From the NCBI GenBank assembly GCA_019745755.1, contig JAIESS010000054.1:1-11044 (forward strand): a stretch of 11,044 nucleotides of DNA, in the 5' to 3' direction. Below are positions 1 through 6,455 of the stretch, piece after piece. A model generated the notes under the pieces. It searched no databases and was not told where the DNA came from. It saw only the letters and a list, made by a program, of their open reading frames with translations. Within the stretch, counting starts at the first letter, position 1. Every line of letters begins with the position of its first letter. Position numbers and translations under genes: made by a program. The DNA comes from Alphaproteobacteria bacterium. Lineage in GTDB: Bacteria > Pseudomonadota > Alphaproteobacteria > Paracaedibacterales > JAKBAR01.

Positions 1-117
1 GCCCTTGATGATATGTACGGAGAAGACACGTCGCGTAAAAAAGAAATTCACAATGTTGCGCTTGCTGATGAAACAATAAGTAACGCAGCAAAAACATGGT
101 TGCGTCAGTTAGTATAA
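1..117 (+). CDS. C-terminal fragment of an unidentified protein
   Basis: The window opens inside an open frame whose last 38 residues end in AAKTWLRQLV before a TAA at 115-117; the start lies outside the window. The piece is hydrophilic and probably helical, with no motif I can assign. The final A-x-x-W-L-R-Q-L pattern faintly recalls the C-terminal helix of SurA-type periplasmic chaperones, but that is a weak impression and not a call. A strong terminator nine bases after the stop supports a genuine gene end and separates it from waaA. Confidence 0.6.
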   Translation, partial: ALDDMYGEDTSRKKEIHNVALADETISNAAKTWLRQLV

Positions 118-126
118 ACATTTAGA

Positions 127-150
127 GGCCACTTTAAGTGGCCCCTTTTT
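127..150 (+). terminator. Rho-independent terminator after the left-edge gene
   Basis: GGCCACT (127-133) pairs with AGTGGCC (137-143) over a three-base loop, giving a perfect 7-bp GC-rich stem followed by CC and five Ts (146-150). It lies just after the TAA at 115-117, in the right orientation to end that transcript. Confidence 0.85.
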
Positions 151-192
151 ACAAAAACAAATTCTTGCAAAATTAATTGTATGCTTACCTCA

Positions 193-215
193 CCTTAAAT
201 CCTGCCTTAAATCCT
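193..215. repeat. Tandem 11-bp direct repeat upstream of waaA
   Basis: CCTTAAATCCT occurs at 193-203 and again at 205-215, one base apart, about 35 bp before the waaA ATG. The spacing of roughly one helical turn would suit an operator, but chance duplication is possible. I see no convincing -35/-10 pair in 151-249. Confidence 0.4.
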
Positions 216-249
216 TTACGAATGGCACTAATTCGTCTATCACATAGAT

Positions 250-1617
250 ATGTTTTTACATGCGTACTCATTCATATCCACTCTTATCTCTCCTTTTTTA
301 AGGTTGTATCTGGGTCGCCGTGCAAGACTCGGCAAAGAGGAAGCTCATCGCCTGTGTGAACGCATGGGTGTAGCCACGGTCAAACGTAAACCTGGTAAAC
401 TCATATGGCTTCACGGTGTAAGTGTTGGCGAGAGTGTGTCACTTCTCTCCTTAATCCATCATATCGCACAGCTTTATCCCAGAATCCAAATTTTAGTGAC
501 CACAGGGACCGTAACAGCGGCCCATGTGATTGCAAATAAGCTTCCCGATAATGCTGTGCACCAATATATGCCCTTGGATGTTTATTCCTGGATGGATCAG
601 TTTTTACGGCACTGGAAACCTGATGTTGTGGTGATTACAGAATCAGAAATTTGGCCTAATCTTTTGACTTTATGTGACAAAAAACAGATTCCGATTTATC
701 TTATCAATGCACGCCTAACAAAGCATAGTTTTGAACGCTGGAAACGCACACCACATATTGCACGCACTCTTTTTGGTAAATTCACAAAAATTCTTGCTCA
801 ATCTGAAATCATTGCCGAGCGGTTACGTTTTTTTCTACTGAGATCTTCGAATCAGGATCAGATCAAAACGCGTATTGAAACAATGCCGAATCTTAAATTT
901 GCAGCAAAGCCCCTCACGTTTGATCAAGATCACTATAATGAGCTTCATGCACTTACGCACCATAGACCCACCTGGGTTGCGGCAAGTACCCATCCGGGAG
1001 AAGAAGAGATCATACTTCGCGCATTCAAAAAAATATACGAGCAATGCCCAAAAGCTCTTCTTCTTCTTGTGCCACGTCATCCTAAACGGAGTGATAGTGT
1101 TGCAGGGCGTTTAACGGATTATGGTTTTGTTTTTGCACGCAGAAGTCATTTTCAATCGGAGCAAGGAAACCTTTTAAAAAGAGAACTCCCAGGCGATCAT
1201 CATAGTATCTATCTTATGGATACGTTTGGAGAGCTTGGTCTTGCCTATGCTCTATCCCCTATTGCACTCGTTTGCGGCAGCCTTATCCCTGGTATTGGAG
1301 GACACAACCCCATTGAGCCTGCTCAAGCAGGCTGCTGTGTCCTTCATGGGCCCCATATGGTGAATGCTGAGGATATTTGCGCTATTATGGGAGATTTAAC
1401 GATAACTGTTAATGAAAATACATTGGCAACGACAATCATCGATTTGTTCCACAATCCAACATTAACTGTACAGAAAGGCAAGGCTCTCCAGGATTGTGTG
1501 TTGTCCCAAAAGAATAATTTGAAACAACTTATTCAGTTATGTACTCCTCATTTAGGGCCCATTGAGTCAAAAAATATGCCCACTATTAATACAAACAAGA
1601 GTCATCATGCTCCTTAA
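250..1617 (+). CDS. waaA: 3-deoxy-D-manno-octulosonic acid (Kdo) transferase
   Basis: This 455-residue protein is WaaA/KdtA, a GT30-family glycosyltransferase that adds Kdo from CMP-Kdo to the lipid A precursor lipid IVA on the cytoplasmic face of the inner membrane. Residues 1-22 form a hydrophobic, membrane-associating N-terminus. WLHGVSVGE (53-61) carries the family's catalytic-base glutamate, E61. TTGTVTAA, the ESEIWPNL stretch and NARL follow in the usual order. The C-terminal nucleotide-sugar lobe shows STHPGE (from 246), PRHPKR (from 275), DTFGELGL (from 324) and GGHNPIEP (from 350). The region near 195-215 is loosely conserved: the usual GNLKF reads PNLKF. The ATG at 250 is the first possible start after an in-frame stop at 229-231, although no Shine-Dalgarno is evident. 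The length is slightly above typical because of a short C-terminal tail. The stop lies inside the start of lpxK. Confidence 0.95.
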   Translation: MFLHAYSFISTLISPFLRLYLGRRARLGKEEAHRLCERMGVATVKRKPGKLIWLHGVSVGESVSLLSLIHHIAQLYPRIQILVTTGTVTAAHVIANKLPDNAVHQYMPLDVYSWMDQFLRHWKPDVVVITESEIWPNLLTLCDKKQIPIYLINARLTKHSFERWKRTPHIARTLFGKFTKILAQSEIIAERLRFFLLRSSNQDQIKTRIETMPNLKFAAKPLTFDQDHYNELHALTHHRPTWVAASTHPGEEEIILRAFKKIYEQCPKALLLLVPRHPKRSDSVAGRLTDYGFVFARRSHFQSEQGNLLKRELPGDHHSIYLMDTFGELGLAYALSPIALVCGSLIPGIGGHNPIEPAQAGCCVLHGPHMVNAEDICAIMGDLTITVNENTLATTIIDLFHNPTLTVQKGKALQDCVLSQKNNLKQLIQLCTPHLGPIESKNMPTINTNKSHHAP

Positions 1618-2587
1618 AACACCCAAATTTTGGTTTAAACAAACATCGTTCATCACTACCTTATTAGAGCCTTTTTCTTTGCTCTATGCCTGGATCAGCA
1701 AGATGGAAAGGTGTCGCCACAAGACACAGACTCTTCCGAAAAAAGTCATCTGTGTTGGAAATCTTACCCTCGGTGGTTCTGGAAAAACACCAACAGTCAT
1801 GGCTCTTTCTCATATTTTAAAGGATCAGTTTTTCAAAACCCCTCATATTTTATCAAGGGGTTACGGTAGTCAAGTGCGTGGCATTCACAAAGTAAATCTT
1901 GGGGACCATCCAACATACGTGGGGGATGAGCCCCTTTTACTCGCTAAACATGCACCAACGTGGGTGGGTCGTGATCGTTATACCTCTGGAAGTATGGCCA
2001 TTCAGGCTGGCGCTGACATTCTTCTTATGGATGATGGCCTTCAAAACCCATCTATTCATAAGGATTTAAAAATTCTTGTTGTGGACAGTGATCAGGGCTT
2101 TGGCAATGGTCATATTTTTCCCGCTGGACCTTTACGGATTTCTTTGGAAAAGGGTATGAAAGACGTCGATGCCATTGTTCTTATTCATGAAACAAAGGAG
2201 CTTAGAGCTCTTTTAGAACCCTTTCATAAACCTATCTTTAGTGGTTTTTTTGAAAGCTCATTGTCACTCCCCCCTCAGCCTGTCATTGCTTTTGCGGGCA
2301 TTGGTTATCCGGAAAAGTTTAAATCTTATCTCATCCAAAAAGGTTTTGATGTACGTGCATTCATTTCCTTCCCTGATCATTATGCGTACACGCAAAAAGA
2401 TATGAATGTTCTTTATGCGAAACAACGTGCTTTAGGCCTTCCTCTCATCACAACAGAAAAGGATTGCATAAAACTTCCCACAACAGTTGCTAAAAACATT
2501 CATGTGATTGCAATTACTCTCACAATTAAAAACAACGAAAATTTTTATCATTTCTTAGAAGAACACCTTGATCTTCAAGGTCTTTAA
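1607..2587 (+). CDS. lpxK: Tetraacyldisaccharide 4'-kinase
   Basis: LpxK phosphorylates the 4' position of the tetraacyl-disaccharide-1-phosphate with ATP to make lipid IVA, the acceptor used by WaaA. It is a peripheral or anchored inner-membrane P-loop kinase. Counting from the ATG at 1607 (326 residues), the N-terminus MLLKTPKFWF matches the family and a hydrophobic helix follows. The P-loop GNLTLGGSGKT lies at 51-61. Downstream are LSRGYGS, VGDEPLLLA, VGRDRY, the DDGLQ motif with its conserved aspartates, GFGNGHIFPAGPLR, FAGIGYPEKF, FPDHYAY and TTEKD. I prefer ATG 1607 to the upstream TTG at 1562 because the family starts there and AAGAG sits five bases upstream (1597-1601). The frame overlaps the end of waaA by 11 bp, which suggests translational coupling in a waaA-lpxK operon. 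The Walker region and DDGxQ are intact, so it should be active. Confidence 0.95.
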   Translation: MLLKTPKFWFKQTSFITTLLEPFSLLYAWISKMERCRHKTQTLPKKVICVGNLTLGGSGKTPTVMALSHILKDQFFKTPHILSRGYGSQVRGIHKVNLGDHPTYVGDEPLLLAKHAPTWVGRDRYTSGSMAIQAGADILLMDDGLQNPSIHKDLKILVVDSDQGFGNGHIFPAGPLRISLEKGMKDVDAIVLIHETKELRALLEPFHKPIFSGFFESSLSLPPQPVIAFAGIGYPEKFKSYLIQKGFDVRAFISFPDHYAYTQKDMNVLYAKQRALGLPLITTEKDCIKLPTTVAKNIHVIAITLTIKNNENFYHFLEEHLDLQGL

Positions 2588-2591
2588 TTCT

Positions 2592-2638
2592 AGGGGCTGA
2601 CACCTAACATTTAAAATGTTAGGTGTCAGCCCCTTTTT
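2592..2638 (+). terminator. 43-nt perfect palindrome with T tract; lpxK terminator, REP-like
   Basis: The arms 2592-2612 and 2614-2634 are exact reverse complements over 21 bp around A2613. In RNA this gives an 18 to 20-bp hairpin, followed in the plus direction by five Ts (2634-2638). It starts five bases after the lpxK stop, so it should end that operon. It is far longer than needed for termination. The arm begins AGGGGCTGACACC, which resembles dispersed palindromic intergenic repeats I have seen in other bacteria. Whether it is repeated in this genome cannot be seen from one window. Confidence 0.85.
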
Positions 2639-2641
2639 AAT

Positions 2642-2833
2642 TTACCAATTATAAAGATTAGCAAGAATATCTGCATCAACGATGACCGTTGGGAATACAC
2701 TTACGCTGTATGGCATATTTTCTAAGTTCTTATTGAAATCTCTATGCATGAAAGAAGGATCAATACCACGAGGTCTTTCTGTGATAAGAACGTCTTTATA
2801 AAAAAAGATTGCACAAATGATACGGTAAAACAC
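2642..2833 (-). pseudogene. Possible gene remnant, 63-codon minus-strand ORF
   Basis: The frame opens with a GTG at 2833 just after a stop (2840-2842) and ends at a TAA read from 2642-2644. Its later part (LITERPRGIDPSFMHRDFNK and on to VIVDADILANLYNW) has the mixed composition of real protein. The first 20 residues look less protein-like. It ends facing the palindrome. No ribosome-binding site is evident and I do not recognise a family. It could be the C-terminal relic of a larger gene or a chance ORF. Confidence 0.25.
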
Positions 2834-2968
2834 GCTCCCCTAATAGCTGCATTGAAAAGTGAAAATGTATCTGAAGTAAGCCTTATCATCACACAATATG
2901 GAAGAGTTATGGGGCAATCTTACGAAGCACTCTGGTTAAATAGATCAAAACTTGATAGGCTAAAATAA
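2744..2968 (+). CDS. Doubtful small hypothetical protein, 74 residues
   Basis: The frame starts at an ATG at 2744 without a clear Shine-Dalgarno and ends 24 bp before the channel gene, in the same reading frame. Residues from about 30, around APLIAALKSENVSEVSLIITQYG, loosely follow an ankyrin-repeat pattern (xPLhxAhxxxNxxxVxLhhxxG). The first 25 residues look like translated antisense. It may be the tail of a decayed ankyrin-type gene, a small gene ahead of the channel, or chance. I cannot decide between these. Confidence 0.25.
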   Translation: MHERRINTTRSFCDKNVFIKKDCTNDTVKHAPLIAALKSENVSEVSLIITQYGRVMGQSYEALWLNRSKLDRLK

Positions 2969-2992
2969 AGAAGCTTCGTTGTTGTCATAAAC

Positions 2993-5224
2993 ATGCTCAT
3001 TAAGATTATCGTTTGTTTTATTTTCTTTCTTTCGTCACCACTCCTTGTGGCATCTACTGAAAGATCCCCAGAGAATGAAAAAACGGAGAACGCCTCTGAT
3101 CAAAAAAAGAACTCAAGTACGGTAAATGCTGCAAAAACAGATGCCCTCATTGAGATTTTGGAAGACAAAGAAAAGCGCAAAGAATTCATCGACAATCTCA
3201 AACATCTTAATGATTTGAATGCAACCCTTGAGGGGCAAAAAAATAGCGATAATGAGTCATTTATTCACCAAACAAATTCAGCCCTTATTGCTTACGTCGA
3301 AACCTTTGCACAACAATTGATCCAAGGAACACATACACTTGCGCGGTTTCCAGAAAATATTATCAAAGGTTTTACGCACATAAAGTATAATGACACTCGG
3401 GAAAAATGCCTGGATTTTATTATTGTTCTTTTTCTCTCTCTTGGGGCAGGCTATATTGTTGAGTTTTTTATCAGCCTTGCTGTTTTGCGCTTTAAACCAG
3501 CCCCCTATCAACTTACCCACCCCATGTCTCAATCACTCTCATGGCCACGGTTTACTTTTTCTTTTGCCGTAGGTATTATCCCCCTCCTTGCTTTTGCAGG
3601 AGCAGCTCTTTTTATGGCCTCAGCCCTGGAAAAACCAGCCATCGAAACATCCGTCCATATTCTTATCGGTATTATGCTCATTACCCGCATTCTTCTTCGA
3701 TATTTCCGACTTCTTTTACAGCCTTTTCAACCAGCTCTGCGTCTCCTTCCTTTAAATGACCGTAATGCCAGGCGTTTTTTCAGACTCGTAGGGACATTTG
3801 TTCAAATTCTACTCATTGGGAGCATTTTGGAACAGATTTTTCGTGTTGTTGGTGTGAATCATGCAACCTGTGAAACATGGAAAAGCATTGTTGGGTTTGG
3901 TCTTTTTCTTGTAGTGACAACCCTTGTTATTGATTATAGGCGTCCTGTGGCAAAGTGGTTACGTTACGATGATGCTCATGCCACAGGATCCATGCGCATT
4001 GTCATTAATTTTACACGGGTCATTGCACGTTTATGGCATATTATGGCGATTTTGCTATTACTAACATTTTATATGGCGTGGGTGTATGGCTCTCTTCAGA
4101 AGGTTATTTTCCTTGGTCAGGCTATGCTCATCACTGTCACTCTAGTAGTAGCTTGGCGCTATCTTAATCAAAAACTATCCAATCTTGGTCAAAAATGGTC
4201 AAAAAATTGGAATGAGATGGCGAGTACAAAAACTATACCCACTTTTGATCCAAAACATCCGTGGCATTATGCAAAAACAGTTCCCGTCGCTCAATCTGCT
4301 TATTTTCTCATTCCACTTGGACAATTTTTTCTCCTTATCGGCACCATGATTTTGACTTTGGAAGCCTGGGGCCTTAATTTCATCAAAATTCTAAGCACAC
4401 CGCAAACGCAAAAATATATTCTCACAGGATTATCTCTTTGTCTTATTCTTGCAGGTATTCGTATTCTTTGGGCACTCATTGATCTTGTTGCAACGTCTCA
4501 GCTTCAAGACGTAGAAATTGATGGCATTAAGGCAGAGCCTCATCTTTTTACAAAAACTATCGTTCCCATTATACGATCTACACTTAAGGGTATTATTGTT
4601 TTTATTGGTTTTTTACTGATTCTTTCTGAACTAGCTTTTGATGTGACACCAATTATCTACTCCCTGACATTCATCAGCTTGGCCATATCCTTTGGTGCCC
4701 AAACCATGGTCAAGGATATTATCACAGGTTTTCTCACTCTTTTTGAGGGGAACATTAAGGTTGGGGAATACGTCACCATCGGTCAACATTCAGGCACGGT
4801 AGAGGCAATTTCTCTTCGAAGTGTTTTTCTTCGTCATGGCAATGGCGCCGTCCAGTCCATCCCTTTTTCGGAGGTTGGGTATATTATTAACCGCTCTCGC
4901 CATTATACGGAACATACGATTACAGTTGCAGCATCTCACACAACCCATGTGCATCGCGTATATGATGTATTGATGGAAACCTACACGATGATCAAAGATC
5001 ACCCTCGCTTTGGTAAGATGATTATTGCATCCATAAAAATTAATGGTGTCTCTCATTTCACAGATACGGGTATTTATGTGACAGCAGGAATTCAAACCAA
5101 ACCCGATCCCAAGGGGCATTTTTTAAAAGAATTTAATGCCCTCCTCCAGGATAATCTTATTAAAGCACATATTCTTCCCCCCCTCACCCATCAGCTAAGC
5201 TACACGTCAGAAGCACTTTCTTAA
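2993..5224 (+). CDS. Large MscS-family mechanosensitive channel, YbiO-like
   Basis: This 743-residue inner-membrane protein belongs to the MscS family, whose members open under membrane tension and release solutes during hypoosmotic shock. A signal peptide (about 1-20, ending SSPLLVAS) precedes a charged, probably periplasmic, helical region (about 22-130). About ten membrane segments follow, near 139-165, 183-208, 220-245, 262-288, 300-318, 343-392 (two), 436-465, 474-500 and 523-567. The final one is the pore helix, with AISFGAQTMVKDIITGF near 562-578. The beta domain (VGEYVTIGQHSGTVEAISLRS, from about 589) and the alpha/beta vestibule domain to about 735 complete the MscS core. Length and plan match E. 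coli YbiO (about 741 residues) more than MscS itself (286) or MscK (over 1100). The ATG at 2993 gives a proper signal peptide, though no Shine-Dalgarno is visible. It converges on idi. Confidence 0.92.
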   Translation: MLIKIIVCFIFFLSSPLLVASTERSPENEKTENASDQKKNSSTVNAAKTDALIEILEDKEKRKEFIDNLKHLNDLNATLEGQKNSDNESFIHQTNSALIAYVETFAQQLIQGTHTLARFPENIIKGFTHIKYNDTREKCLDFIIVLFLSLGAGYIVEFFISLAVLRFKPAPYQLTHPMSQSLSWPRFTFSFAVGIIPLLAFAGAALFMASALEKPAIETSVHILIGIMLITRILLRYFRLLLQPFQPALRLLPLNDRNARRFFRLVGTFVQILLIGSILEQIFRVVGVNHATCETWKSIVGFGLFLVVTTLVIDYRRPVAKWLRYDDAHATGSMRIVINFTRVIARLWHIMAILLLLTFYMAWVYGSLQKVIFLGQAMLITVTLVVAWRYLNQKLSNLGQKWSKNWNEMASTKTIPTFDPKHPWHYAKTVPVAQSAYFLIPLGQFFLLIGTMILTLEAWGLNFIKILSTPQTQKYILTGLSLCLILAGIRILWALIDLVATSQLQDVEIDGIKAEPHLFTKTIVPIIRSTLKGIIVFIGFLLILSELAFDVTPIIYSLTFISLAISFGAQTMVKDIITGFLTLFEGNIKVGEYVTIGQHSGTVEAISLRSVFLRHGNGAVQSIPFSEVGYIINRSRHYTEHTITVAASHTTHVHRVYDVLMETYTMIKDHPRFGKMIIASIKINGVSHFTDTGIYVTAGIQTKPDPKGHFLKEFNALLQDNLIKAHILPPLTHQLSYTSEALS

Positions 5225-5234
5225 AATTCACCCT

Positions 5235-5765
5235 CTAAAGCATTTTTAAAAATTCTACAACGGGAGGAAGCCAGGCTGTGTATGCTTTGGGATGCGTTTG
5301 AATATCTTGGGCAAGTTCGCAAAGTGCCATCCATTTATAATCCATCACTTCATCGGGATGAGGATTGATGGTAAGATTATCATGCGCATATCCGACAAAT
5401 ACATGATCAAGCTCATGCTCCGTCAAACTATTATCAAGGGCAGCTTTGTACGTAAATGTGCCAACTTCCTGAAGCTCCGCCTGAATCCCCATTTCCTCAA
5501 ATAAACGCTTTTCTGCGGCTTCTTTTGTTATTTGACCCGGACCAGGATGACCACAGCAGGTATTACTCCAAAGACCACCACTATGGTACTTCTCCATATG
5601 ACGCTGCTGAATAAGCAGTTCTATTCCTGTTTTTCCTTCCCGAAGGATGCATACAGAAAATGCACGATGGAGGAGACCTTTCTCGTGGACCAAAAGTTTT
5701 TCGCCGACACCTATTTCCTGATCATTAGCATCGACGAGAATGATGTCAAAAGATGTGAGGGGCAT
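5235..5765 (-). CDS. idi: Type 1 isopentenyl-diphosphate delta-isomerase
   Basis: This 176-residue Nudix-fold protein interconverts isopentenyl and dimethylallyl diphosphate in the cytosol, feeding prenyl chain synthesis for quinones and undecaprenyl carrier. Aligned by eye to E. coli Idi (182 residues), the metal-binding histidines correspond to H27, H33 and H73. The catalytic cysteine is C71 in WSNTCCGHP (67-73). The metal ligands and acid are E91 in the shortened Nudix helix (RLFEEMGI) and E116/E118 in LTEHELDHVF. DEVMDYKWM near 138-146 is also characteristic. All catalytic residues are present. The ATG at 5763-5765 fits the family N-terminus, but no strong ribosome-binding site precedes it. 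The stop lies 10 bp from that of the channel gene on the other strand, with only AT-rich self-complementarity and no proper terminator between them. Confidence 0.95.
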   Translation of the reverse strand: MPLTSFDIILVDANDQEIGVGEKLLVHEKGLLHRAFSVCILREGKTGIELLIQQRHMEKYHSGGLWSNTCCGHPGPGQITKEAAEKRLFEEMGIQAELQEVGTFTYKAALDNSLTEHELDHVFVGYAHDNLTINPHPDEVMDYKWMALCELAQDIQTHPKAYTAWLPPVVEFLKML

Positions 5766-5916
5766 AATGCGTTGATTTATGGAGAGTTATTAATTTTCTT
5801 TGATACTACGCTATTTTTTGAATTTTGTCACACACACATACAAAGCATTGCTTCATTGCCTCATCAAGATAAATATGTTCTTTATTGCAGACTATCCCTC
5901 AACAAATCATACGAAG

Positions 5917-5940
5917 AGGGCAACAGATTATTGCCCTTTT
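5917..5940 (+). terminator. Plus-directed terminator-like hairpin without a known gene
   Basis: AGGGCAA (5917-5923) pairs with TTGCCCT (5931-5937) over a seven-base loop. The final T of that arm and the next three form a short T run (5937-5940). The T tract lies on the plus-strand side only; read on the minus strand the stem is followed by CTTCG. It is therefore oriented to end a plus-strand transcript from 5766-5916 or from antisense transcription through idi, and not the minus-strand gene ending at 5952. Confidence 0.5.
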
Positions 5941-5944
5941 ATGC

Positions 5945-5965
5945 GTGAATATTATTCACTTTTTT
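5945..5965 (+). terminator. Second plus-directed hairpin with T run
   Basis: GTGAATA (5945-5951) is an exact inverted repeat of TATTCAC (5953-5959) around T5952, and six Ts follow (5960-5965). The stem is AT-rich with almost no loop, so it is weak alone. It overlaps the last codons of the minus-strand gene and may be partly a coding coincidence. Confidence 0.3.
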
Positions 5966-6326
5966 CTTCGTGATGTGGTTTTGCATGAGCCATGGCTTTT
6001 TCATGTGCAACATGACTAGGTTTTCCGCTGCTTCGTTTACGGGTTTTTTGCTCATGAGCGGGCGGCTTATCTTGAATTACCTCACCCTCAGAATCAAATT
6101 CGATCGCCTTTATTTTCGACATATCGAAATGGCCACCGCCTGGGATTTTCTCACGATTAGCGTGATGGTCAGTGGATGGTTTTTCTTCTGCATGCTTATG
6201 AGCTTTATTTGTGGACTTCTTTTTTTTTGAGTGCGTTGAGTGTTTTTTTACTTCACTTTCTGCAGCCCAAAGAGTCGTTGAGCAAAGAAGTGCAAGTCCT
6301 GCAAGGATCATATATTTCTTTATCAT
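5952..6326 (-). CDS. Small secreted His/Lys-rich protein, unknown function
   Basis: This 124-residue protein is not one I recognise. MIKKYMILAGLALLCSTTLWA is a clear Sec signal peptide, with likely signal peptidase I cleavage after A21; C15 is in a poor lipobox context. The mature part is highly polar, basic and low in complexity, with about 13 histidines and 21 lysines overall, including HH pairs near 54-55 and 118-119 and KKKK near 34-37. A more ordinary stretch, GGGHFDMSKIKAIEFDSEGE, sits at about 63-82 and may be the conserved core. No cysteine is left after cleavage. Histidine richness could suit metal binding in the periplasm, and the lysines could bind nucleic acid or LPS, but neither is shown. 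GAAAGG lies 11 bases before the ATG. The gene lies 129 bp downstream of gyrA, behind a 79-nt dyad, and may be co-transcribed with it. Confidence 0.75.
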   Translation of the reverse strand: MIKKYMILAGLALLCSTTLWAAESEVKKHSTHSKKKKSTNKAHKHAEEKPSTDHHANREKIPGGGHFDMSKIKAIEFDSEGEVIQDKPPAHEQKTRKRSSGKPSHVAHEKAMAHAKPHHEEKSE

Positions 6327-6339
6327 AATTTTTATTGCC

Positions 6340-6418
6340 TTTCATGATTACTATTAATCTCAATAGATGTTTCTTTAGAACAATAAGATATCTATTCAAA
6401 TTAATAGTAATCATGAAA
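6340..6418. repeat. 79-nt AT-rich dyad between gyrA and the secreted gene
   Basis: The outer arms 6340-6358 and 6400-6418 are exact 19-bp inverted repeats. Inside, after a 3 by 3 internal loop, AATAGAT (6362-6368) pairs with ATCTATT (6390-6396), leaving a loop of about 21 bases. Neither strand has a clear T tract right after it, so it is not a standard terminator. In the minus-strand transcript the 3' arm ends in ATGAAA and is followed directly by GG, so the AAAGG ribosome-binding region of the small secreted gene straddles the stem base. I see no target-site duplication at the flanks. Confidence 0.8.
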
Positions 6419-6455
6419 ACATTAATAAATACTTAAAAAACACTATTGTAAAACA

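Larger units (their letters stand above)
2639..2992. other. Gene-poor spacer with short unrecognised ORFs
   Basis: Between the lpxK palindrome and the channel gene I recognise no gene family. Two short ORFs overlap on opposite strands (2642-2833 minus, 2744-2968 plus). Both are short and lack a Shine-Dalgarno, so the stretch may be decayed coding sequence. No clear promoter for the channel gene is visible; the region must contain it unless transcription reads through the palindrome. Confidence 0.5.

Noticed and set aside
1562..1606. Longer LpxK from a TTG start at 1562
   Set aside because: The extra 15 residues do not resemble LpxK, and the ATG at 1607 has the family N-terminus and an AAGAG upstream.
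5532..5948. 138-codon plus-strand ORF crossing the idi upstream gap
   Set aside because: Most of it is antisense to idi; the last 60 codons show no family or start signal, though the terminator-like hairpins at its end led me to keep a small-RNA finding here.
6340..6418. Treating the 79-nt dyad as a standard gyrA terminator
   Set aside because: In the gyrA direction the stem is followed by GGCAATAAAAATT and not a T tract, and the arms are very AT-rich.
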